In this document: positions 11,343 to 21,010 of the stretch, one piece after another
How the letters are laid out: each line of letters begins with the position of its first letter
Position numbering within the stretch: the first letter of the stretch is position 1
DNA from: Hydnum rufescens UP504
Taxonomy: Eukaryota; Basidiomycota; Agaricomycetes; Cantharellales; Hydnaceae
Assembly: GCA_014904985.1 (NCBI GenBank)
Contig: MU129163.1
Location: 1 to 51,722 of the forward strand
Length of the DNA stretch: 51,722 bases
Reading direction: 5' to 3'
Program-made: the position numbers and the translations under genes
Notes under the pieces: model-generated
What the model was told of the DNA's origin: nothing
Database searches by the model: none
Seen by the model: the letters and a program-made list of their open reading frames with translations, nothing else

Positions 11343-11384
<42 letters not shown>
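11343..11384. repeat. CTG/CAG microsatellite in the first left-arm exon
   Basis: About 13 CTG units on the plus strand (CAG in the proposed minus-strand transcript), with imperfect flanking units. The matching exon of the right arm (around 12060-12110) lacks the expansion, so it arose after the arms were duplicated. Confidence 0.85.
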
Positions 11385-11386
<2 letters not shown>

Positions 11387-11429
11387 TGTTGTGGTCATGC
11401 GGTTGCATTTCTGTTGCTGGGTGTGGCTG

Positions 11430-12060
11430 CGTAGTTGCGAAATTCAATGCCCGCAATTGCCGACACTCGAGAAGTGCCCAAGCACTGGCACTGCAAGCAC
11501 AGTACACAATAGGAACAAGCATGTATATTTAAAATAAATACTATATAATAAATATTTGCCCAGGAAAATCCGAAGAAGCCAATGATAATGAGTCAGAGGT
11601 CAATAAGGCATGAGATGGCTAATTGCAGAGTGGATTGGGCCACTTCTACACATCAGAATTGGCCCAAATTTGAATATAGTAATGGTATATATACACCCTA
11701 CATGGGCGATTGATTATCTCGGATGATAATCACATTTTTCAATTTTTCACACCTTCAATTCCCTATTTAGGGAATTGAAGGTGTGAAAAATTGAAAAATG
11801 TGATTATCATCTGAGATAATCAATCGCCCATGTAGAGCGTATATATAACACTACTCTATTCAAATTTGGGCCAATTCTGATGCATAGAAGTGGCCCAATC
11901 CACTCTGTAATCTTCTTCCGGTTTTCCTGGACAATTTTTTATTATATAGTATTTATTTATAATATACATGCTTGGTACTATTGTGTACTGTGCTTGCAGT
12001 GCCAGCGCTTGGGTGCTTCTTGAGTATTGGCAATTGCCAGTGTTGAATCTGCATCTTGCT
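11430..12060. promoter_or_regulatory. central palindrome with two symmetric TATA boxes
   Basis: The sequence is a long inverted repeat centred on AATTCCCTA-TT-TAGGGAATT (centre 11766.5). TATATATA occurs at 11686-11693 and 11840-11847, exactly equidistant from the centre, pointing outward towards the two arrays. The arms also share a run ending GGCGATTGATTATCTC just inside the TATA boxes. The left arm has about 55 extra bases near 11570-11640. I infer a divergent promoter for the two arrays. A replication-related or purely structural role is also possible. Confidence 0.5.
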
Positions 12061-12109
12061 TCCTATCTCTGCAACCACAACAAGCAACTGCCCGAAAAGG
12101 CAACCACAT

Positions 12110-13750
12110 GACCATGCACCTGCCGCTGCAGGTGTGTGGTCACAAGGTGAGTATTTTTTCTAGTAGATACAATGGTGCAAAAAGAGCAGCGAAAGCTGCT
12201 CTTTTTGCGCTGCTTTGGAACATCTTACTAATGTCTCTTTATTTATTTTAGATTGAGGCCTCGTCCAATGCACGATGAGAGCCCAAACAGCCATGGGACA
12301 TACAGAAACACGATGCAGCAATGCGACATCTGGCAACATGACACAGAAACGCGACACATGACAGTGCGACATGGCAATGCGCCAAATGGCAACATGCCAA
12401 ACGAAGACGTGCCAAACAAAGATGCGACACATGGTAATGCAACACATGGCAATGCGACCTATGGCAACGTGCCAAACAAGCACGCGACCACGCCAAATGA
12501 GGCCCCCAGGAACCACACACCCGCCACGGCGGGTGTGTGGTACTATATAATGTGAGTCCCCCCCCAGTAACTACAGGCACACAAAAAGAGCAGTGAAAGC
12601 TGCTCTTTTTGCATGGTCTTTAACTCTTAACTAATGTATAATCTTATATTCTAGGTCACCACTTCCTGCATGAACGAATACCTACGCAAGAACCCCCATA
12701 ACCCTGCCGATTGACACCCAAACGAGGGGACCCATACAAACTGCCGCACATGTGAGCTGGAGTACGGCTCCAGTACCCCACACCCACTGCAGCGGGTGTG
12801 GGGTACTACAAAGTAAGATTTCTTTTCATTTTTTATTCTTGTGGCGCAAAAAGAGCAGCGTAAGCTGCTCTTTTTGCGCTGCTTTGGAATTTTTTTTTTA
12901 CTGACATGCATTATTCTAGATTGGGGCCCGTCCAACACAGGACAATAACCCACGAAACAACGAGAGCCCAAACAGCGACGTGCCACATGGCAATGCGACA
13001 CAGCAACATGATACATGGCAACATGATACACCAATGTGACACAGCAATGGGCCAATGACGCGACCGCACCAAAGCCCATGGTAATGCGCCAAATGAGGGC
13101 ACGGAATCACACACCTGCCCCAGCGGGTGTGTGGTTCTATATCAGGTAAGTCCCCACCCTCCTCAGTACCTACAGCCATGCAAAAAGAGCAGCGAAAGCT
13201 GCTCTTTTTGCATGGTTTTTGATTCTAACTAATTTAAAAATTTTATCTTGCAGGTCTCAATGCCCCACAAATGAATACTGATGCAAAACCCCTGTGCCCC
13301 CCTGTATCGATGCCCAAACGACGGACATCTGTAGGAACTGCCGTATGTACACAGGCTCAGTACCCCACACTGCTGCAGCAGGTGTGGGGTACTAGGAGGT
13401 ATGTTTTATTTTTATAAATGTCTTCTTGTGGTGCAAAAAGAGCAGCATAAGCTGCTCTTTTTGCGCTGCATTAATATTCAACTAATTCCTTAATTATTTC
13501 TTTAGATCCTAGGCCAGAACCTGGGCAAACTCCCGAATACAAATCTGCCAAACGACGCTGCTGACAATAACCACGAACGAACCTGCAAATGAAAACTGGC
13601 CCCCTTGAGGGAGCGCCCAAATGGAGCCGGCCCCCAATTGGGGCATGTGAACCCCACCCGCTGCAGTGGGTGTGGTGGGTATATGCAGGTGCGTGACCCA
13701 CATCAACCATCCCCCCCTGTGGTGGCAGACCCCAGGGGGGGATAATATGT
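12110..13750 (+). ncRNA. right arm: array of hairpin exons and hairpin introns, transcribed rightwards (putative)
   Basis: Five intron-like units: 12147-12251, 12552-12654, 12813-12919, 13146-13253 and 13399-13505 (105, 103, 107, 108 and 107 nt). All begin GT (GTGAGT, GTGAGT, GTAAGA, GTAAGT, GTATGT), carry a branch-point motif (CTTACTAATG, CTTAACTAAT, TTTACTGAC, TTCTAACTAAT, TTCAACTAAT) and end in TAG or CAG. Hairpin B lies in each intron. Hairpin A ends 5-10 nt before each 5' site (12110-12141, 12512-12541, 12772-12807, 13104-13137, 13359-13393), and a last one is at 13652-13677. Exons of 300, 158, 226 and 145 nt cannot keep one frame. Introns alternate between two subtypes and so do the exons, giving a two-unit higher-order repeat. 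The first intron here matches the first left-arm intron. Confidence 0.6.
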
Positions 13751-13987
13751 ATATAGTGTAATATGTATATAATAATAGTAGTAATAATAATAATAATAAT
13801 AAATAGTAAACAAATAATAATAAATAAGTATATAATCTAGCACAGCCATGGATTGGCTGACAGATGGCCCAAAAACTGAATTGGAATGGCCTGATTTTGG
13901 CTGTAAGGTTTGGGGGACCTATTAGGTACCATTTTCTGCCCTGAAAGTGGTACCTAAATTAGGTCCCCTATGTGACTGACCAGCCTG
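13740..13987. repeat. AT-rich border and right inverted end of the array element
   Basis: GTATATA and TAA repeats run to about 13840. About 76 bases after that, ending at 13987, mirror the left end at 5451 (shared motifs TTAGGTACCACTTT and AATGGTACCTAA). Confidence 0.65.
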
Positions 13988-15273
13988 GTTATGGATGCTG
14001 TGGTTCAGGTTTAAACCTGTGGAACCTGAGTTTAAACCTGAACCTGACCCAGGTCAGGTTCCATTGGGGTCAGGTTTCATTTCATTTTCTTCAGGTCAGG
14101 TTCAGGTTTTGCCCTTGCCCTGAATCCAAAAACCCATCTGAAACCAGGTTTAAACCAGAACCTGAAAGGTAGGGTGTAGGTTCCATTCCATGTAAATTGA
14201 CCACTATTCTGGCACCAAATCTGGCAATTTACACATGTGACTATAGTTCTGGAGTCAGAAGTCACATGACTTGGCCATCAAATGAGGTAATTGGTGTAGG
14301 TCACAAGTCACATGACAGAATGTAATGACTAAATACCATCTCCAGAAGATGTGTGAGCAGTAAATTGAAGTGAAAGGGTGCTGTAATATAGTGTATTACA
14401 TAAGGGAGTTCGGACTCAAAAGTCATGTATATATGGCAGATGCCGAGATTGAATAGTAAACTTTTGCCCAGATCTTCATCACTCAGTGGGAAGCCATGAA
14501 CCCTTGTCTCAGTCTCTGCTTCTTCTATCTGGCTGTCCTGTTGGCCCCTAGCAGCCATTAATAGCTAGCCCCAGCCTTCTGTCTGGGCTTCCTGGTAGTT
14601 GGGCTCCCACACAACTCCTAGGACAGTGAGTAGGACAGCCCTCCCCTCTCACTGACCCCTGCTCTCTCCTTAGGTAGTGACTGTGCCACTTGGCCAGTCA
14701 CTACTTTACTATCTTTCACCATCCTCCCATTCCATCTACAACCTTTTCTCCTGTGCTCAGGGCAAAGCCAGTGCTTAGCCCTGTGTGCAGCTCCTCCACC
14801 CAAAGCCAGTGCTAAGGGTGGTGTGATTACCCTTTCACCTTCTTATCCCCTTATCCCCTCCCATCTGGCTCCCAACCTGTTGACTCCGCTTTGTCCAAGT
14901 ATGACAACAAGTGCCCTTCTGAATCCAGGAGGCACTTCATTACAGGGGCTAGGAAGGATCTAAAGCAGGATGTAAAGGGAGTGGCAGAGGCAGAGGCTTG
15001 AGCAGAGGGTCTAGATATTCTGTAGTACCCCCTGAAAATGTTGGCTTCCCTCATACCTCAGGTTTCAGGTTTAAACCAGGTTTAAACCTGAACCTGACCT
15101 GAATGAGACTGCTGAACCTCAGGTCAGGTTCAGGTTTTGCCCTCATGGGTGATTTTGGAACCTGGTCAGGTTTAGTTTTGCCCAAATTGGGCAAAACCTG
15201 ACACAAACACTGACCATGGCAACCATACATAGGGGTGCATAGCCAGTGGTACTGACTTGATGAATGATCCCTT
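13988..15273. other. outer-element interior rich in AACCTGA motifs; no gene
   Basis: Two clusters of alternating AACCTGAACC / GGTTCAGG motifs (14000-14170 and 15060-15190) flank ~900 bases with no convincing open frame. The minus-strand frames at 14301-14558 and 14851-15054 have no recognisable product. A CAACCATA motif near 15218 resembles the outer element's end, so a smaller nested element is possible. Confidence 0.35.
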
Positions 15274-16214
15274 TGTAGGGGTTTCTGCTGATGTTCAGAA
15301 GAAAACTAGAGCAAGTCGAACAACAGAGTCTAGACTTAGTCTTTAGTAAACGACAAAGGACTGGTTCTTATTACTGAGGATAGGCATAGGAATCAAGGGC
15401 TGGATATAGGGGTAGAGTAGGCTATTGCGTGGGGGTGGCACCCCCATGCAATAGCCTAGGGTAGAGAGAGTGTGTGGAGGGTTTGGATGAAAGAGATGAA
15501 AGGTTGAAAGGTTGGTGAATAAGGGCTAAAGTGTGAGAAGGGTGTGAAGTCGATCAAGAACTTAGGTAAGACTTGTTACAGGTTACTAAGGGCCTTAAAT
15601 CCTCTCCAAGCGTACTGAAGATCTTCCTCTTGATAAGCTGTGCTAGACTTATTTATGCTAGGCTTAAGCTATTGAGGGCTTGGTCTTCCAATACTTGTGA
15701 AGTCAGATTTCTCCTTTTCTACCGTAGAACTTAGTCTAGTGTGGCTAAGGTGATCTGGATGTGTGAAGAATAGAGTGAATATTGGGGAATCCCCTCTTTT
15801 TCTTCTGGGTGTGTGAAGAATAGAGAGACTGCCAGGGGCTACCTCTGAATTTCTTGTCTTTCTACCTAAGATTCCCCCTCCTTTTATGCCTGTCAGAGAG
15901 CCCCTATTACAAAGCATTCCCCTGTCTAGTTATAGAAGGATGGGAAATGAACCTTTTGTTCTATCCTAAAAATAACCTATGACTCATCTATGACTCATAT
16001 GCCTTATTGTTCCTAAATGAACTTATTGTTCTACCCTAAAAATATCTTATGACTCACACATTCTAGAAGGGTGTAGCACAGCAATGGTTCTAGAAGGGTG
16101 GAGTCCATGTTCTAGAAGAGCACAGCATCTCCTAATGGTGTTGCTATGGTGCCTTTATGAGGTCTAATTTAGGGTTGCTATGGTCCTTAATGTTTCCCTC
16201 AATATTGACTACCA
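15274..16214 (-). mobile_element. LTR-like repeat on the minus strand (approximate ends)
   Basis: Read on the minus strand it begins near TGGTAGTCAATATTGAGGG, has repeated TGAGTCAT motifs, a TATA box (GCATAAAAG at 15889-15881), a pyrimidine-rich leader with two ATTCTTCACAC motifs, and ends near 15274 in ACCCCTACA. This resembles a Copia-type LTR or another retroelement promoter. No interior genes and no clear target duplication. A 41-bp MITE derivative is inserted at 15418-15458. Confidence 0.45.
15418..15458. mobile_element. 41-bp minimal hAT-like palindrome with 8-bp duplication
   Basis: Starts TAGGCTATTGCGTGGGGG and ends in the mirror of that, i.e. just the two termini of the 375-bp MITE at 10012-10386. 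GGGTAGAG lies directly on both sides (15410-15417 and 15459-15466). A 41-bp sequence with intact ends and a duplication shows that the termini suffice for movement, or that internal deletion followed insertion. Confidence 0.8.
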
Positions 16215-16463
16215 TTTATGGATCAAAAGGACTCTTAAGTCCCAAGGCTAGCCTTACCAGGTTACCTAATTACATGTCTAGGTTGCCTGGCTTTACTAGT
16301 GTGGCTGCCTGGTAAGACTTAGAGCTGAAATAGCCTAAAAAGCATTTCTTTGACCCAGATATGCTTGTACTTCTACACCCTTGATAAATTTGGCATCATG
16401 TGAACCTTACATAATCATTCTGGAGTTTACCAGATAGTGGATGAGTATGAATGCACAGTGTCT

Positions 16464-16712
16464 TAACATATTTCTCCACCAAGGAACCTGCTTACATAAT
16501 TCTGGATTATGGTTAGAATCAATGTTCAGCTCAGATATTTCTCATGTCTGAAGGGGCTCATGATTTCAGGTTTGAACCTGGGTTAAACCTGAACCTAACC
16601 TGAACCTGAAAACCTGGGGGCCCAAAACCTGAACTTAACCTGAACCTGACCACAAGTCAGGTTCAGGTTTGAACTTAGGTTTCTGGGGTTTGTAACCTAA
16701 CTTCAGCAACCA
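16464..16712 (-). repeat. right terminal inverted repeat of the outer element
   Basis: Mirror of 4928-5192, ending in CAGCAACCA followed by TA. Confidence 0.65.
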
Positions 16713-17786
16713 TATGAGGATGGTGTATTCTTTCAGGTTGGGGGTTTAACAGTTCAAGTAAATTGGGAGATGCATCACTCTCCCAGAGGGTGTTGGTATA
16801 CTCTAGCACCCAGTCCTGGATGCTGATGAAGTGTCTTGGGGAAGTGGGATGTTCACCTCTGACTTCTGGGGATGCTGAATTGTTGTCAGTCTGCAAGACA
16901 AATCTGCAATGCAAAAAAAAAACATACTGTTTAGGTTCTGCTCAAAGTAAACTGAATATCAAGTGTGAAGAGTTGGGAAGTGTTGGATAGAGCAGATCAT
17001 TTCAGATAAAAGAGGGCTGGAAGACTCTCCATAGTCCCATTGTAAAGGATCTGTGGACATACTGGGTGTGGGATCTGGAGGAGCTGCCAGTGGATCCACC
17101 AATTTCTTTTTGAACTAGGGGAGCTTCAATTTCAGTTCTGAGGTGGCAGAGGAGATATCAGAAGAGGGAGCCAAGGCACTTGTGGATCCTGAGTTTTTTT
17201 CCCAGTTGGCTTTCTCATTTTCATATTCATCTGCTTTGGAGGCATGGTGGGAATCATACAGATAGAGCAGTTATCTCAACCACAGACCCTTATGACCCTG
17301 GAGCAGATTTACCACTCCAAAGCACATGAGTAAGCAGAGATCAAAGATATAACCCTGGATAGCAGTTCCAAGATGGAGGATGGAATCTCTCTCCACCCAC
17401 TACACTCAACACATGGTGAAAAAACATATGAGAGGCTGTAGAACTAACAAATCTTGTGGATCTGGAGCCCACAGACTAGATAGAATGTGCACCCACAGAT
17501 TTTATGAGCCATTAGGTTGGAGTTTGGTTCTGCACTGCTGTGAAATGCCAAAACATTCCCTAATTTGTCAGATTTTTGATAGTTACAAATTTGCATTTTC
17601 CCCACCTTCAGTGAAGAATTGTGCCTGAACTGCCAGTCCATTCATTGCCATTTTTTGTACAGACAAGGATTATCTAGGGTTACCATCTTTCCATCAGTGA
17701 TTTGGACCACTTTAAGTTCTCAAGGGTAGTTGGCACTCTGTGGCCACACAACCTATCATGTTTTTCTCATTCCATATACTTATATA
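16713..17786 (-). pseudogene. possible gene remnant between the outer and the pogo-like element
   Basis: A minus-strand frame from an ATG near 17250 starts with a Lys/Met/Pro-rich stretch, and another frame runs 16914 to 16713 (it is cut by the outer element at 16712). Stops separate the pieces and I recognise no domain. It may be the N-terminal part of a transposon gene. Weakly supported. Confidence 0.2.
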
Positions 17787-20700
17787 CAGTATATTATGTG
17801 TCCTTCATACAGTATTGTTCTTTATTGATCTACAAGATGCAAAAATGTGAATTTTGAGTTTTTTTTTCCTGTGTTGCATGCATAAATGTCTTGCAGACAG
17901 TTCTCCTGAGTTTGGGAACAAATGGGCGAGAACTGAGCAAGTAGTTAGGTTGGGGACAAACAGGTCCCAGAATTACCAAATATGCCTCCTTCGATGCGGC
18001 ACACAGCCACCAAATGGAGCACTCTGATTGGTCAATTGCTTGTTACAATCACTCTGCTTCATCCAATTGCTGCTGCTCCCCCTCCATGTCTTCTCTGACT
18101 TCCTCCTCACCAAGCCTATCTCTGTCATCATCTTCCTCACCTCCGTCATCTTGTGTGTCCACCTGCATGGAGTCATGGTACTCCCTGGCCTTGACACTGC
18201 TACTTTTGCTGACATCTAACACAGGCTTTCTCACCTTGGGCTGCTTTGGTTTTGCTGGGCAGCAGCTTCCCTGCCCCTTGACCCATCCATCCTTGATAAC
18301 CTGCCAGGCTGTGCAGTCAATCACCCATTGAGTGAGATCTTTGGTGTGAAGCCTCTTTGCTGCCTCCATGGCTGCCTTCTTTTTTGCCACTCGGTCTGCA
18401 TTAGCTGCAGCCTTTGCTCTTGCCATAAGTCTCTCCTCCTGCTCCTTCTTCTTCTCTAGTTCATGCTCAACCAGGGCTGCTCGGAATGATGGTTGGGGTT
18501 GGCTAAGAACATGACCTTTGCCATTCAACAAGAGCTGGACCTGAGCGGAGGTCAGGGTTTTCGTCTTCTTCTTCTCCTGAACATGCAGCATTGCATTGAC
18601 TTTCTTGATATCTATGTTTTGCAGCACAAGTTGCACATTATTGGTCTCGATGATCCATTGCTGGCTAGCATTCCAGATGCATGTGAGGTCTAGCTCAGTT
18701 CATAGTTGTCTGTTTTCATCTTCATGTGATGGTTCTGAGTGATCCCCAGGCCTAGAGTCCATGGCCAAATCCCAATTAGGAGCTCAGAGTGGGCAAATAG
18801 GCTTGAAAATGAGAGGTATGAGTTTTGATGAGGAGTGTGCTGGCGAAGATGAAACTAGGTGATGGTATGATGTAGAATCAAGGGCTTCTTGGATGGCCTC
18901 ACACACATGGTCCTTTGCAGTCTTTTGAGTGGGAACAATGGGAGACTGGTCCCCTAGGTCTTGTTGTATGAGACGAGGTGTGTCTTCTGCTATTTCTGCC
19001 TCAGCATTGGGCTGATTTTGAGCCCTAGGGTCATGGGCTGGATAGAGAAGGTGCAAAATATGCTTGACCAGACTGGGCTGTTCAACAGGAAAGTCACCAA
19101 GTGTCGAGGTGGGTATGGATGGAGCCATCATGGAAGGGGTGACAATGGCAGGGTTGAATGGTATTATACCAGTCTTCCTCCAAGCACTGAGGATGTTTGC
19201 CTTCATAAATGCAGTGTAGTGTGCACCAGCATAGATGAGGAAGAAATTGGTCTTGCCAATGGGTTCTGAATTATTCTGTTCCCATTCAAGGCAGCATTGG
19301 CCAAAAGCAATTTTGAGCACCCCAAATATTGCCACATCTAGACCCTGAAATACATGTGTCCCATGGGGTGGATAACAAGCAAGTATAATCCAATTATTGA
19401 GAGTGAAGTCAATAAATTCGAGGGTGAGGTGAGAGATGTGACCATCCAAAAACAGGGCACGAAGTTGACCATTTGCTTTCTCTCATGTCTCTTCTTGGAA
19501 TAACCCTTCAATCCAGCTGAGCCCTAGTTCGTTGTCTGTCCATCCTTTTGGTGAGATTGCAATCCTTTTTGGAAAGACCATAGGAATCAGCGTCATGAAC
19601 TTGGAAAACTGCCCATGCTTACTTCACTCCTAGTGGATTTGTCTCCTCCTCAGCTACACCCCAAGACTTCAGGAAGTTCTGCCCCTTGTAGATGATGGTA
19701 GGGGTGAGGTAGCTCCCATCACCACAAATTGCGCACACCACAGTAATGCTCTCACGTGTACTGGTGCATCTCTCCTTCTGCTGCTTCTCACCACTTGGGC
19801 CCAGAACCTTATGACAGATCCCCAGCGAGGGAATGAATCCAGTCTCATCAAATCCATATACATTTTCAGGTAGGATTGGATCACCATCAGAGAACTTGCC
19901 ACCAAGGACATCCTTAACAAGCTTGTACCATTCTTTTGTTGTAGTTGGATTGACGGCGCATGCCCAGCACTGATCAAGGGAGGATGACCAATATGTTGAG
20001 ATACAAGTTCCATGCTTAGCAATGAAAGTATGGGTCCACTGCTTGCCAAGTTTAAAGTCAGGCCTGGCACACTTCATGCAAATAAGGGCCTGTGCCTTCT
20101 CCCTCAGCATATGGTGTGTGAAGGGGAAGCCTTGGGAAGCCTGTTCTATAACCCAGTCAATGAGCACCTTGCTCTCCACCACAGAGAGGTGGGCCTTTGT
20201 AGCATTAAACTCAGCAAGGGTGCACTTCCCACATTTCTGATTACAAAGTGTACAGTGAGAGACATTATGCTTGGCAGCTGCTTTGGGAATGGAAAGGCCA
20301 GTTTGTAAGTGGTCTTGGAGAGCTGCACCATATGCTGCCTCCTTTTTTTTCTGGCTTCTTGACACTTCCTCAGCAGATTTTTTGCACACACCATGGCCCA
20401 CTTGTCCATTGGGTATGTAGATGAGTGGGGATCAAAGATGATGGGATAAGACCAAAACTTCAAGTATAAAAGTGTGATTGAAATTAGGGTATGGTCTGAT
20501 CAACACTATTTCCTACAGATATCTCTGACCACTCTCCCAATTAAGCATCAGAGTGCCCTTGGTCAGCTATATTTTAATAGTTTTTTCCATGTGTTGTCAC
20601 TTCCAGAAAGACTTAGGGACACATGCAAAGGTGGGTTGTGAGACTTGGAAGAGGGTGGACATTGATTTCCTCACCACTGCCACACATGATCACTTGAAGC

Positions 20701-21010
20701 TCTTTAACTCTGGTCAAAGAAAGGTATTCACAGGGCCTACCCAACACCCCATATTTTATTGCTATAGCTTCACCCTAGCACTAACATGGGTGGTTTTACA
20801 AAAGTAAATGTGAAATTTTGCAAATATGAAACCTTGAAATCACTGTAACTCCCGTCATAGGACAATCTAAGGTCTGAAATTCTCAGAGGGTATGGACCAG
20901 TCATAAGCTACATTATTTCAATTCAGAGCTAAGAGATAGCTATCAAACTGGGTGAGCTAAATGCAAATGTATAAAGGAAGTGTAGAAACTGAAGGACACA
21001 TAATATACTG
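17787..21010 (-). mobile_element. pogo/Tigger-like DNA transposon, 3224 bp, complete ends
   Basis: The first 21 bases from 17787 (CAGTATATTATGTGTCCTTC plus A) occur inverted at the right end, finishing at 21010. TA is directly outside on both sides (17785-17786 and 21011-21012). TA insertion and CAG-initial inverted repeats are hallmarks of the pogo/Tigger branch of Tc1/mariner. It contains one minus-strand DDE transposase pseudogene. The clear ends make this the best-delimited autonomous-type element here. Confidence 0.85.
18049..20401 (-). pseudogene. pogo-like DDE_1 transposase, decayed
   Basis: Would have cut and pasted the element at TA sites. From the start at 20401 the N-terminus has a Lys-rich start and a helix-turn-helix-like region (LSIPKAAAKHNVSHCTL), then a CENP-B-type segment with a tryptophan-containing K.W...F..KH motif. 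The catalytic core shows GFDETGF (first Asp), LDGHISH (second) and GLDV (third), with 35 residues between the last two, i.e. DD35D. The C-terminus is long, coiled and acidic. Damage: a frame break near 19610-19595, an in-frame TGA near 19490, and TGAs at 18784-18786 and about 18690, where CGA would read as Arg. It is therefore inactive. The length of about 780 aa is usual for large fungal pogo proteins. Confidence 0.8.

Larger units (their letters stand above)
8121..11440 (-). ncRNA. left arm: array of hairpin exons and hairpin introns, transcribed leftwards (putative)
   Basis: On the minus strand, five intron-like units follow each other: 11261-11159, 10908-10817, 10593-10489, 9978-9878 and 8222-8121 (103, 92, 105, 101 and 102 nt). 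Each has a 5' site (GTAAGT in four; ATAAGT at 10593), a branch-point motif such as CTACTAAC or TTTACTAACA about 20-25 nt before the end, and a CAG or TAG 3' end. Hairpin B (AAAAAGAGCAGC, loop, GCTGCTCTTTTT) sits mid-intron. Hairpin A sits 5-8 nt upstream of each 5' site (11267-11298, 10916-10947, 10602-10632, 9986-10011, 8231-8246). Exon lengths are not multiples of three and contain stops, so I infer a spliced non-coding transcript. Expression is not shown by the sequence. Confidence 0.6.
5451..13987. mobile_element. palindromic hairpin/intron-array element with 8-bp target duplication
   Basis: Both ends carry imperfect inverted repeats of about 76 bp (CACCTTGGTCAGTCA at 5451, its counterpart CAGGCTGGTCAGTCA read inward from 13987). 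GTTATGGA is present directly outside each end (5443-5450 and 13988-13995), an exact 8-bp duplication as made by hAT-superfamily transposition. Inside are AT-rich borders ((TTTA)n at 5791-5820, (TAA)n-like at 13765-13830), a left array read on the minus strand, a central palindrome at 11766.5, and a right array read on the plus strand. It encodes no recognisable protein. Later insertions are 6457-8047, 8254-9744 and 10012-10386; without them it would be about 5 kb. The boundaries are well supported; the function is unknown. Confidence 0.75.
4928..16712. mobile_element. large TA-flanked inverted-repeat element (outer host of nested insertions)
   Basis: The sequence from TGGTTGCTGAAGTTAGG at 4928 is found in inverted form ending at 16712, and the two arms match closely over about 250 bases apart from a few indels. 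TA sits immediately outside both ends (4926-4927 and 16713-16714), the target duplication of Tc1/mariner/pogo-type elements. Without the 5451-13987 insertion the element would be about 3.2 kb. It has no transposase of its own. It is rich in short AACCTGAACCTGA-type motifs, also present near 14000-14170 and 15060-15190. It is probably a non-autonomous element that later received other elements. Confidence 0.6.

Noticed and set aside
11265..11537. Cys-rich and Ala-rich frames around 11300-11530
   Set aside because: Translations of the CTG/CAG tract in different phases.
12253..12555. 100-aa plus-strand open frame with ATHGN repeats
   Set aside because: It comes from short DNA repeats in one exon of the array and runs through hairpin A into the donor site; the other units have no equivalent frame.
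5842..13680. CRISPR-like array (regularly repeated hairpins)
   Set aside because: Spacing is irregular, spacers are mutually homologous, the repeats alternate between two hairpins and splice signals, and the genome is eukaryotic.
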